Assembly (NCBI GenBank): GCA_020024215.1
Contig: JAHHUC010000053.1
Location: forward strand, 1 to 14,893
Direction of reading: 5' to 3'
DNA: 14,893 nucleotides
Source of the DNA: Oscillospiraceae bacterium
Lineage (GTDB): Bacteria > Bacillota > Clostridia > Oscillospirales > Ruminococcaceae
Shown: positions 1-6,243 of the stretch, piece by piece
Numbering within the stretch: position 1 is the first letter of the stretch
Layout: the number at the start of each line of letters is the position of its first letter
Position numbers and translations under genes: made by a program
The notes under the pieces: generated by a model
What the model was told of the DNA's origin: nothing
Databases searched by the model: none
Seen by the model: the letters and a program-made list of their open reading frames with translations, nothing else

Positions 1-1
1 G

Positions 2-397
2 CTAAAGGGCAGCTTTCCCGGATTGGAAACAGAGGAAGAGCTTAAGGAACACAAAAATACTGTTTTGAAGTTTATGGAAGATTTTCTTGCAATCTGTGCA
101 GAAGTTGATAATCAGCTTGCAGGCATATTGCTTTTTTCAAAAGATGACAGCATGCTCTGCTTTTTAGCCGTGGATTCAAATTATCGCAGATGTCATATTG
201 GCACAAAAATGGTGTCCTATATGCTTACATTTATGGATGATAAAAAGGATGTTTCGGTTACTACATACAGGGAGAATGTACCAAAGGGTGTTTCGGCAAG
301 AGCCTTTTATCAGCACCTGGGCTTTAAGCCCGGAAGGCTTACCGAGGAATTCGGAAGTCCGGTTCAGGAGTTTGTTTTAAAAGGTGGCAGATATTGA
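2..397 (+). CDS. GNAT-family N-acetyltransferase, 5' end cut by window
   Basis: This is the C-terminal part of a GNAT-fold acetyltransferase, an enzyme class that moves an acetyl group from acetyl-CoA to an amine; the acceptor cannot be told. The reading frame is open to the window edge, so the gene probably begins upstream; a TTG at 23 is possible but has no ribosome binding site. A beta strand rich in hydrophobic residues (CFLAVDSNYRR) leads into the acetyl-CoA pyrophosphate loop, seen as R-R-C-H-I-G-T-K. This is a variant of the Q/R-x-x-G-x-G/A signature. A C-terminal A-x-x-F-Y-x-x-L-G-F motif follows, the typical last strand region of GNATs. The gene ends 14 bases before a strong terminator and converges on the ABC transporter operon. 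Family assignment is firm, function is not. Confidence 0.8.
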   Translation, partial: LKGSFPGLETEEELKEHKNTVLKFMEDFLAICAEVDNQLAGILLFSKDDSMLCFLAVDSNYRRCHIGTKMVSYMLTFMDDKKDVSVTTYRENVPKGVSARAFYQHLGFKPGRLTEEFGSPVQEFVLKGGRY

Positions 398-410
398 ATT
401 TAAAGAACAG

Positions 411-446
411 AAAAAATCCGATTGCCTAAAGGCAGTCGGATTTTTT
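411..446. terminator. Bidirectional rho-independent terminator
   Basis: A 16-base arm (AAAAAATCCGATTGCC) is matched by its inverted copy with one G-T wobble around a four-base TAAA loop. The arms begin with an A run and end with a T run, so a U tail is made on either strand. It lies between the stops of the GNAT gene (397) and the convergent substrate-binding protein gene (471) and can end both transcripts. Confidence 0.9.
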
Positions 447-470
447 GTAAGAATATGAACAATAAAAATT

Positions 471-1592
471 CTAGCTTTCACCATGAAGAATGTCAGATAG
501 CTGCTTATAGGCTTCTGAAAATCTGGAGTTGGGCTTGTTGTGGAAAAGCGCCTTTTCAAGATAGAAAACCTTTCCCTCCTTAACAGCTCTCAAGGAATTC
601 CAAACAGCATTGTACCCATAAATTTCCTTTACCTGCTGCCGGGCGGTTTCGCTCTCTGCATGGCACTGCACCAATATGATGTCAGGGTCAGAGGCAACAA
701 CGGTTTCAAGGTTTATCTCAAGCCTTTCAGCCTTGTCCTTGTTTTCCCAAAGGTCAACAATGTTCTGTGCGCCAAGCTGTGATATCATTCCGCCTACAAC
801 AGTGTTGGAGGTGTTGGCCTGAAGGCTCTTTGAGCCGGAAAACATTGAAAATACCTTTGGCTTGGTTTCAAAATCAGATGAGGATATGATATCTGCCACA
901 TCGTCCAGGGCCTTCATAGCCACGCTTTCCCAAAGCTCATCCTGTCCGTTGAGGGCAGAAAATACCTTGAACCACTTAAGATAGTCGGAAAAGTCGTTAT
1001 ATTCGACAGCTATCACAGGAATGTCGGCAGCGGCGGCAGGCTCCTTTATGGTGGCATAGCCGCTCATGGCCATAGAGCAGATGATGAGATCCGGCTGTGA
1101 GGCGATTATTGATTCCACATTCCACTTTTTGCCGGAGGAGGAATCTGCCATAACCTTCATTCCCTCGTCTGCTGTGATGTCCCGGCCGATATATTCCTTG
1201 TAAAGCTCTATGGTGGAATCTCCGCCTATGGTTCCGTAAAGCTTTCCGCCGGCTTCATACCAAAGTGTTGAAAGTGAGCCGTAAAGGCTTACAGGCTTTT
1301 GAGGATTTTTGCTGATGGTTACCTCATTATTGCTGCCATCGACAAAAGTTACGGAATTTTCCTCAACCTTTACCTCATCTGCCTTCTTTAAAAAGTCAGA
1401 TTTTATCTGCTCTTTGGATTTTCCAAGGGCCTCGGGGGGATTTTCCATGCCGGATTCTGAAGCCTCAGAGACATCTGAGGAAGCTTTTGGTGCAGAGACT
1501 TCAGAATTTGAGGATTCTGTGGCAGAGCCGCAGCCAAAGAGTGCAGTAAGCATGAATGCTGCACACAAAACACTTGAAATAATACGTTTCAT
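471..1592 (-). CDS. ABC transporter substrate-binding lipoprotein, FepB/BtuF type (iron-chelate, heme or corrinoid)
   Basis: This 373-residue protein is the extracellular binding component of a class II metal-chelate importer (periplasmic-binding family PF01497). Residues 1-21 form a lipoprotein signal peptide with lipobox L-F-G-C and lipidation at Cys21. A Ser/Ala/Glu-rich linker follows (about 22-55). The binding fold then runs from about residue 80, with the family start V-T-x-S-x-N-P-x-x-P-V at 91-101. The first lobe contains a S-Q-P-D-L-I-I strand (165-171), and the second contains S-D-P-D-I-I-L-V (301-308). The end, H-N-K-P-N-x-R-F-x-E-A (351-361), is typical of this family. It is the last gene of a leftward operon; its ATG overlaps the ATPase stop in an ATGA, with an AGGAGA site upstream. 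The substrate is not evident. The neighbouring flavodoxin and chelatase point towards heme or another tetrapyrrole rather than a plain siderophore. Confidence 0.88.
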   Translation of the reverse strand: MKRIISSVLCAAFMLTALFGCGSATESSNSEVSAPKASSDVSEASESGMENPPEALGKSKEQIKSDFLKKADEVKVEENSVTFVDGSNNEVTISKNPQKPVSLYGSLSTLWYEAGGKLYGTIGGDSTIELYKEYIGRDITADEGMKVMADSSSGKKWNVESIIASQPDLIICSMAMSGYATIKEPAAAADIPVIAVEYNDFSDYLKWFKVFSALNGQDELWESVAMKALDDVADIISSSDFETKPKVFSMFSGSKSLQANTSNTVVGGMISQLGAQNIVDLWENKDKAERLEINLETVVASDPDIILVQCHAESETARQQVKEIYGYNAVWNSLRAVKEGKVFYLEKALFHNKPNSRFSEAYKQLSDILHGES

Positions 1593-2392
1593 ATTGTAAT
1601 TCTCTCCTTTTTATTTAATGCTTTGTGGGGTATAAAATAGGGACATGAATGTTCTGTGTCATTCTTTATGAAGGATTCTATAAAAAACACATCCCTGAGA
1701 TTTTTTTCGGTGAGTATATTTTCAGGAGTGCCCTTTGCATAAAGCGAGCCATCCTTTATGATATAAAGATAATCAGAATATCTGGCGGCCAGGTTAAGGT
1801 CATGAAGCACCATCAAAATGGTTATGCCAAGCTTTTGGTTAAGCTGTTTGACCAGCTCTAAAATCTCCATCTGATAGCCTATGTCAAGATAGGTGGTAGG
1901 CTCATCCAAAATCAGAATTTCCGGCTGCTGCGCTATGGTCATGGCTATCCATGCACGCTGTCTCTCACCCCCGGAAAGTGTGCAGACCCGGCTGAGCTTG
2001 AGCTTTTCAAGCCCTGTCAGGCTTATGGAATTTTCTATCACAGACCTGTCATGAGAGGAAAGCCCCCTGCCAAGCTTTGTGTAGGGATATCTTCCATATG
2101 ACACCAGAGTGTTTACATCTATATCCAAGGGAGAGGAATGTATCTGTGAGAGATAGGCTATTTTTTGAGCCAAAAGCTTTGGCTTATAGGCTTTGATCGA
2201 TTTGCCGCAGAAAATAACATCTCCTGATACAGGCTTGTTTACCCTTGATATTATTTTCAAAAGGCTGGATTTCCCACAGCCGTTTTGACCTATCAGAGTG
2301 ACTATTTTGCCCTTTGGCACCTCCATAGACAGGTTTTTCAAAACTATTTTTTTGTCATAGGCTATTGTTATGTTTTCAAATCCGAAATACAT
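1589..2392 (-). CDS. ABC transporter ATP-binding protein, FecE/FepC/BtuD type
   Basis: This 267-residue cytoplasmic ATPase powers the importer made with the adjacent permease and binding lipoprotein. All nucleotide-binding motifs are intact: Walker A G-Q-N-G-C-G-K-S-S (35-43), Q-loop near Gln83, signature L-S-G-G-E-R-Q (139-145), Walker B I-L-I-L-D-E-P-T (159-166), D-loop around 168-170 and switch His197. Length and order fit the iron-chelate/vitamin B12 subfamily, which is confirmed by its FecCD partner. It starts eight bases after the permease stop, and its own stop overlaps the start of the binding protein. Translational coupling across the three genes is therefore likely. A GGAG lies rather far upstream of the ATG (about 13 bases), which also suggests reliance on coupling. 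The C-terminal tail is lysine-rich and has no recognised domain. Confidence 0.93.
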   Translation of the reverse strand: MYFGFENITIAYDKKIVLKNLSMEVPKGKIVTLIGQNGCGKSSLLKIISRVNKPVSGDVIFCGKSIKAYKPKLLAQKIAYLSQIHSSPLDIDVNTLVSYGRYPYTKLGRGLSSHDRSVIENSISLTGLEKLKLSRVCTLSGGERQRAWIAMTIAQQPEILILDEPTTYLDIGYQMEILELVKQLNQKLGITILMVLHDLNLAARYSDYLYIIKDGSLYAKGTPENILTEKNLRDVFFIESFIKNDTEHSCPYFIPHKALNKKERITI

Positions 2393-2400
2393 TTTATTGT

Positions 2401-3384
2401 CTAGTTCTCCTTTGTTTTCAAAAGGTAGAGGAAAAACGGCGCACCTATAAAGGAAAGTATGATGCTTACAGGAACCTCACCCGGCGGCATTATAACCCTG
2501 CCTATGGTGTCGCATACTGTCATGAGAAGCGAGCCCAGAAGAATTGAAGCAGGGAAGAGATATCTGTAATCGGAGCCTATCAGAAGTCTGGCAATGTGGG
2601 GAACAAGCAGGCCCACAAAGCTTATAAGGCCTGCGCTTGCTATGGCAGCGCCTGAAAGCAGCGAGGAAACAACTATCAGAACAAATCGGAAGCTTTCTGT
2701 TCTCAGCCCTAAGGTGGAGGCGGTTTCATCCCCCAGCATGAGTATGTTCATCTTAGAGGGAAGAAAGATGCAGAAAAAAATTCCGGCCAGAGCATAGGGC
2801 AGTATTGTCTTAAAGGTGGCCCAGGTTGTTCCGTTTAAGCCTCCCACCAAAAAGCCGGAGGCATTGCCCAGCCTTTCGGCGAATATGGTTTTGATAATGT
2901 CATTGAAGGCGCCGAAAAGGGCGGATACAGCCATGCCGGATAAAATCATCTTCACCGGGCTTACACCCTTTTGATATGCCAGAGCATATATCATCATAGT
3001 TGTCAAAAACGCACCCAGAATTGAGCCTATGGGCAGAAGATAGGAAAGATGAGGGAATGCCACAAGAAAAAGATAGCCCACAAAGCTGGCTCCGCCTGTC
3101 ACACCTATTGTGGAGGGGGAGGCAAGTGTGTTTCTCATCACGCCCTGCAAAATGCAGCCGGAGAGGGAAAGGCATATTCCCACAAATGCCCCCACAAGAA
3201 CGCGGGGAAATCTGAGGTTCCATATCAGCAGCCTCTCCATGCTGCTGTCATCTATAAAAATAGATTTTAAAACCTGAGAAAAGGAAAATTTAACCGTTCC
3301 TATGCCTGTGCATATGAAAATTGAGCAGAGGCTTATCACAAACAGGACTGTCAAAAGCAGCACACGGCTCCTAGTTGTTTTCAT
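2401..3384 (-). CDS. FecCD-family iron-chelate/heme/B12 ABC transporter permease
   Basis: This 327-residue polytopic membrane protein is the permease of the importer, working as a homodimer by family precedent because only one permease gene is present. Its length matches the 320-340 residues usual for the BtuC/FecCD family, and hydrophobic segments throughout fit about ten transmembrane helices. Family landmarks are R-F-P-R-V-L-V-G-A near 58-66, S-P-S-T-I-G-V-T-G-G-A near 89-99 and the C-terminal block with G-L-I-S-F-V-G-L-L-V-P-H-I-A-R. The last is followed by G-x-P-F-F-L-Y-L-L at the end. The P-H-x-x-R region is the coupling helix contacting the ATPase. The ATG at 3384 lies inside the end of the flavodoxin gene (14-base overlap), and an AAGGAG sits about 15 bases upstream. 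Confidence 0.93.
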   Translation of the reverse strand: MKTTRSRVLLLTVLFVISLCSIFICTGIGTVKFSFSQVLKSIFIDDSSMERLLIWNLRFPRVLVGAFVGICLSLSGCILQGVMRNTLASPSTIGVTGGASFVGYLFLVAFPHLSYLLPIGSILGAFLTTMMIYALAYQKGVSPVKMILSGMAVSALFGAFNDIIKTIFAERLGNASGFLVGGLNGTTWATFKTILPYALAGIFFCIFLPSKMNILMLGDETASTLGLRTESFRFVLIVVSSLLSGAAIASAGLISFVGLLVPHIARLLIGSDYRYLFPASILLGSLLMTVCDTIGRVIMPPGEVPVSIILSFIGAPFFLYLLKTKEN

Positions 3385-3880
3385 CTTTTAAAAGAAAACT
3401 CCTTACAGCACTTTGGAGATTTTCAAAATCCTTTTCATCCGGATGTCCCTGTGAAAGCTTTTGAATTTCAAATCTTTCCTGAGAAAGCTTTCCCTCTCTC
3501 AGCTTTTTGCCTGTTCTTTTAAGGTCGATGCTGCCCTGACAGAGAAAATGCCCCAAAAGTATGTTATCCTTTGAGGCGAGTGCCTCTACATTCTTGCATA
3601 CAGCCTCATAATGTTTGCTTTTGGTATCAGCGCCCAAGCTTCCTATCACGATCAGCCTTTTGCCCTTCATCTTTCCTATAAGCTCTATTGTGTCAGGATC
3701 GGCTGAGCCCTTGTCGCACCAATAGGACAAAACAAAGGTGTCAAACATATCTATGACCTCATCGGTTATATAGCGTATGTTGTAGGGTCCGCAGTGAGAG
3801 GGCACAACCTCTGCTGCTTTTTCTGCAAGTTTAAAACCATTTCCTGTGATGGTAGAAAAAATAATGGGTATAAGCTTCAT
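3371..3880 (-). CDS. Flavodoxin-like protein heading the metal-chelate transporter operon
   Basis: This 169-residue cytoplasmic protein has a flavodoxin-like fold. An N-terminal strand leads into the FMN phosphate loop S-T-I-T-G-N-G (9-15). The second flavin-contact loop is S-Y-W-C-D-K-G-S-A-D (52-61), followed by strand L-I-V-I-G-S-L-G-A (76-84). The sequence resembles the short flavodoxin-domain proteins that often sit beside heme or iron uptake genes in anaerobes. In some such systems (for example the Fusobacterium hmu cluster) the flavodoxin partners a heme-degrading enzyme. No radical-SAM heme lyase is present in this window. Its likely role is electron delivery for reduction of an imported metal or tetrapyrrole; that is inference from context. 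The start is firm: GGAG is six bases before the ATG. It overlaps the permease start by 14 bases, making it the first gene of the operon. A GTTA-N8-TAAC operator lies 27 bases upstream. Confidence 0.82.
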   Translation of the reverse strand: MKLIPIIFSTITGNGFKLAEKAAEVVPSHCGPYNIRYITDEVIDMFDTFVLSYWCDKGSADPDTIELIGKMKGKRLIVIGSLGADTKSKHYEAVCKNVEALASKDNILLGHFLCQGSIDLKRTGKKLREGKLSQERFEIQKLSQGHPDEKDFENLQSAVRSFLLKDENN

Positions 3881-3906
3881 ATTATGCTCCTTCTTTCAAA
3901 TAATAG

Positions 3907-3922
3907 GTTAACAGCTGCTAAC
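3907..3922. promoter_or_regulatory. Predicted operator 1, GTTA-N8-TAAC
   Basis: GTTAACAGCTGCTAAC is a 16-base near-palindrome (14 of 16 positions symmetric). It sits between the predicted minus-strand -10 box (3933-3938) and the flavodoxin start (3880), where a bound repressor would block transcription start. A second copy of the same form lies at 4087-4102 on the other arm. The element does not look like a Fur 7-1-7 box. The regulator is unknown and is not encoded next to it. Confidence 0.55.
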
Positions 3923-3932
3923 TAACCATGTA

Positions 3933-3962
3933 AGTATATATCCGAAAGTTTGCTGTGTTCCA
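3933..3962 (-). promoter_or_regulatory. Predicted promoter of the flavodoxin-ABC transporter operon
   Basis: On the minus strand a TATACT -10 hexamer lies at 3938-3933. The corresponding -35 position (about 3962-3957) reads TGGAAC, which is weak. The start point would fall near 3926, with operator 1 directly downstream. The -10 and the operator position are the main support. Confidence 0.4.
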
Positions 3963-3965
3963 CTC

Positions 3966-4000
3966 CAAACAGTCAGCTATTGGCTCCATATGGCTGTTTG
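3966..4000. repeat. Inverted repeat CAAACAG-N21-CTGTTTG in the divergent intergenic region
   Basis: Seven-base arms CAAACAG (3966-3972) and CTGTTTG (3994-4000) are exact inverted copies. CCATATGG (3986-3993) between them is a second perfect palindrome. The element lies upstream of both divergent promoters, a position suited to an activator site. No family is recognised. Confidence 0.35.
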
Positions 4001-4036
4001 ATATGTCTATATAAAGCATTTTATCAAAGATTTGTA

Positions 4037-4065
4037 TTGACATCAATCAAATTTTAAAGTAAACT
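4037..4065 (+). promoter_or_regulatory. Predicted promoter of the cbiK-like gene
   Basis: A perfect -35 TTGACA (4037-4042) is followed after 17 bases by TAAACT (4060-4065). Transcription would begin near 4072, and operator 2 (4087-4102) would lie in the first part of the transcript. A second -10-like TATACT at 4124-4129 is possible, but its -35 position is poor. Confidence 0.6.
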
Positions 4066-4086
4066 TTTGGAAAAAGCCACAAAATA

Positions 4087-4102
4087 GTTAGAAATATCTA
4101 AC
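4087..4102. promoter_or_regulatory. Predicted operator 2, GTTA-N8-TAAC
   Basis: GTTAGAAATATCTAAC is a near-palindrome with six-base arms GTTAGA and TCTAAC. It has the same length and the same GTTA/TAAC ends as operator 1. It lies about 15 bases downstream of the predicted start of the rightward promoter, mirroring the arrangement on the leftward arm. Confidence 0.55.
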
Positions 4103-4155
4103 CTGATGTGCCGCCGGCATATTTATACTTAAGTGTAAAGAGAAAGGAAAGTTAA

Positions 4156-4935
4156 ATGGAAGATACAGGAATTTTATTGGTTAATTTTGCAAGTGCGGAT
4201 AAAAATGTGAGAGCTGTGTCCACAGATAAATTGACACAGGAGGTAAAATCCGCCTTTCCCCGCTGCATTGTAAGGGAGGTCTGCTCAGGAGAAGCCGTGA
4301 GAAAAATAATCCGTGAAAAAGAGGGCATTAAGCTGCTGTCTTTGAAGGAGGGGCTTGAAGGCTTTAAAAATGCTGAGGTGAAAAGGGTTATATGCCAAAG
4401 CTCCTATCTTATGGACGGAATTGAATATGACAGATTAAAGGCTGTGGCTAAACAGTTTTCCTCTGATTTTGAGTGCATAAAAATAGGCAGAACGCTGACA
4501 GGCTTTGATTTTGGGAAAACGCTTGCCAAAGCCATGCTGGATGCAAAAATTGTGGACTCTGCCGATAAACCCATAGTTATGGCAGGCCATGGCAGCGCAC
4601 ACAGAGCAAACAGCATTTATAAGGAGCTTCAGGAAATATTTGCAGATATGGGATTTTCAAATGTGATAATAGCAACCATAGAAAGCACCCCCGGCATAGA
4701 CTATGTGCTTTCCTGCCTTAATGAAGCCAAAAAGAAAAATGTCACGCTCATGCCATTGCTTTCGGTTGCCGGCAACCACTCTGTAAGGGATATATTCGGT
4801 GAGGAAGGCTCTTTCCTCAAAGCCCTTTTGGATGCAGGCTATGAGGTAAGCTGCGTCAAAAAAGGCCTCTGCGAATACGCAGAGATAAGAGATATCTTGA
4901 TTAAATCCATAGCAGAATTGGTGGGGAATGGGTAA
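4156..4935 (+). CDS. CbiK-family sirohydrochlorin cobaltochelatase-like protein
   Basis: This 259-residue protein matches the CbiK class of type II chelatases. These insert Co2+ into sirohydrochlorin in anaerobic cobalamin synthesis, and some members act on other metals or porphyrins. The metal-site residues are visible: His145 in V-M-A-G-H-G-S, Glu176 in A-T-I-E-S and His208 in V-A-G-N-H-S. They closely match the spacing of the His145/Glu175/His207 set described for Salmonella CbiK. The N terminus is divergent: the usual F-G-T-S stretch after the first strand reads N-F-A-S-A-D. No other cobalamin gene is nearby. Instead it is transcribed away from a flavodoxin and metal-chelate ABC operon, with shared operator-type sites. 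A role in metal insertion into, or removal from, an imported tetrapyrrole is therefore plausible. The start has GAAAGGAAAG upstream. No signal peptide is seen, so it is cytoplasmic. Confidence 0.82.
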   Translation: MEDTGILLVNFASADKNVRAVSTDKLTQEVKSAFPRCIVREVCSGEAVRKIIREKEGIKLLSLKEGLEGFKNAEVKRVICQSSYLMDGIEYDRLKAVAKQFSSDFECIKIGRTLTGFDFGKTLAKAMLDAKIVDSADKPIVMAGHGSAHRANSIYKELQEIFADMGFSNVIIATIESTPGIDYVLSCLNEAKKKNVTLMPLLSVAGNHSVRDIFGEEGSFLKALLDAGYEVSCVKKGLCEYAEIRDILIKSIAELVGNG

Positions 4936-4967
4936 TATATTGATTAAAAATTTACATTCTCAATATA
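4936..4967. repeat. Inverted repeat TATATTGA-N16-TCAATATA after the cbiK-like gene
   Basis: Exact eight-base arms lie immediately after the stop codon (4936-4943 and 4960-4967). The stem is A/T-rich with a 16-base loop and no T run follows, so it is a poor intrinsic terminator. It could still protect the 3' end of the transcript. Confidence 0.35.
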
Positions 4968-4985
4968 CCTGCTTAATCTGAATTT

Positions 4986-5000
4986 TTATTGCAGCAATAA
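4986..5000. repeat. Perfect 15-base palindrome TTATTGC-A-GCAATAA
   Basis: Seven-base arms flank a single central A in the region between the two convergent genes. No loop space exists for an RNA hairpin of full length, so a DNA-binding site or a chance palindrome is more likely. Confidence 0.35.
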
Positions 5001-5018
5001 TGGAATTATTTAGAAGCT

Positions 5019-5053
5019 GAAAATGAGTTCGGTATATCTCCGAACTCATTTTC
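5019..5053. terminator. Long perfect hairpin between convergent genes, probable terminator
   Basis: A 14-base arm GAAAATGAGTTCGG (5019-5032) is exactly matched by CCGAACTCATTTTC (5040-5053) around a seven-base loop. The stem ends with A/T-rich bases on both sides but lacks a long T run outside it. It lies between the stops of the cbiK-like gene and the convergent cyclodeaminase-like gene. It would work as a weak bidirectional terminator or a 3'-end stabiliser. Confidence 0.55.
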
Positions 5054-5112
5054 AAAAAGCCTGCTATTTTAATATACAGTTATTTAGAATTTTATATGTT
5101 GTTGCAGGGCAA

Positions 5113-6135
5113 CTATTCCCAATATGCAAGCTTAGTCCCTTTTCCCTCTGCCAAAGCCTTGCGATAGCAGCGGGTTGCAACAGCCAGATCCAAAATACCT
5201 GTACCTATGGCATTAAAGTAGATTATTTCCTTATCATTTTCGCGGCCAGACCTGCTGCCATTTAAAATTTGACCTAAGGTAGCGTAAATATCATCATCTT
5301 TTATCAATCCATCTTTCCACATCAGAGCAACAGTGCTTATCATTCTGTGCTTGATGGTATCCCAGTTGTCACAGACTATTTTATCTGCCTTCTTTACACA
5401 ATCATAAGTCACCTCATAATCTGCCAAATTCATAAGAAGGCAGCCCTGCGAAAGCCATTGAGCCTGAATGAATGGCTTGTTTGCTAAAGTTACACAAACA
5501 ACAATATCACTTTCTTGCACTGCATATTCAGGAGTTTCAACAGCAATTACCTGAATGTTATCATACTTTTTCATTGCTTCATCGGCAAAGCGCTTGGAAT
5601 TTTCCATGCTTATATCATACACATAAATTTTTTTTAGTGCCGGTCGTGCAATAAGAGCAGCTTCAAGCTGAGTGCGTCCTTGAACTCCGGCTCCGCATAT
5701 TGTAAGCACAGATGAATCTTTTCTTGACAGCAGCCTCATGGCTATGGCACCGGAGGCTCCGGTGCGTTTGGCACTGACTTCAGTTCCGTCAGCTATGCAT
5801 ACAGGCAGCTTGGTGTCCGGATCGTTGAGTATAATAATTACACTGGCGCGCGGAAGCCCTTTTTTATAGTTCATGGGACCTGAGCCAATCCATTTGATTC
5901 CGGCCATGTTATATTCTCCGCCGATAAAGCCGGGCATGGAGTTTATTCTTCCGTATATGTTCTCATCCTCCAAGGTTTGGCCCCAACGCATGACATTTTT
6001 TCCGGGAGATAAAATATCGCCTTCTTCTGTAAGGACATATGCTCGTTCTACATCATGAATCACAGCTTTCATGTCTTTGGCACCAAGTTCGCTCATATCC
6101 CTGTTATTCAAAAATAAGATATCAACTTTTGACAT
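5113..6135 (-). CDS. Ornithine cyclodeaminase/mu-crystallin family enzyme
   Basis: This 340-residue NAD(P)-dependent protein belongs to the ornithine cyclodeaminase/mu-crystallin family. Members include ornithine and alanine-type enzymes, ketimine reductases and SbnB-like synthases. Lys81 in A-G-I-K-W-I-G-S and Arg124 in S-A-K-R-T-G-A match substrate-binding positions of the family. The Rossmann dinucleotide loop is G-A-G-V-Q-G-R at 148-154, and the N-A-I-G-T-G stretch near the C terminus (about 310-315) is also typical. Substrate cannot be read from sequence. It is the last gene downstream of a GltS-type symporter (108-base gap) and an opine dehydrogenase-like gene, suggesting amino acid or opine turnover. 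AAAGGATG precedes the ATG. Automatic annotation sometimes gives relatives the name tyramine oxidase subunit B; nothing here supports that activity. Confidence 0.85.
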   Translation of the reverse strand: MSKVDILFLNNRDMSELGAKDMKAVIHDVERAYVLTEEGDILSPGKNVMRWGQTLEDENIYGRINSMPGFIGGEYNMAGIKWIGSGPMNYKKGLPRASVIIILNDPDTKLPVCIADGTEVSAKRTGASGAIAMRLLSRKDSSVLTICGAGVQGRTQLEAALIARPALKKIYVYDISMENSKRFADEAMKKYDNIQVIAVETPEYAVQESDIVVCVTLANKPFIQAQWLSQGCLLMNLADYEVTYDCVKKADKIVCDNWDTIKHRMISTVALMWKDGLIKDDDIYATLGQILNGSRSGRENDKEIIYFNAIGTGILDLAVATRCYRKALAEGKGTKLAYWE

Positions 6136-6197
6136 TTTGTATCATCCTTTCAATTTCTGAAGTTTGTTATCAAGGGAATTCATTCAGAATCAGCATG

Positions 6198-6209
6198 GAA
6201 AAATATTTC
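6198..6209. promoter_or_regulatory. Possible operator half of the opine unit, GAAAAATATTTC
   Basis: This 12-base near-palindrome lies between the symporter and the cyclodeaminase-like gene. It closely resembles GAAAAAATATTTTC at 9002-9015 in front of the opine dehydrogenase-like gene. Both are followed by a CTTTTT run. The region is A/T-rich, so chance is possible. Confidence 0.3.
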
Positions 6210-6243
6210 TTTTTAGCCAATGGAAAATTTGATTGGGCAAGCT

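Noticed and set aside
2900..3223. 107-codon open frame on the minus strand inside the permease gene
   Set aside because: It lies in another frame of a convincing FecCD gene, has no ribosome binding site and a sequence rich in Cys, Arg and Ser unlike a folded protein.
3881..4155. Cobalamin riboswitch upstream of the importer or chelatase genes
   Set aside because: No B12-box-like GCCACTG core or matching stem arrangement is present on either strand; control by paired DNA operators explains the region better.
5023..5265. 80-codon plus-strand open frame opposite the cyclodeaminase-like gene
   Set aside because: It begins within the convergent hairpin, overlaps the 3' end of a well-supported gene on the other strand and resembles no known protein.
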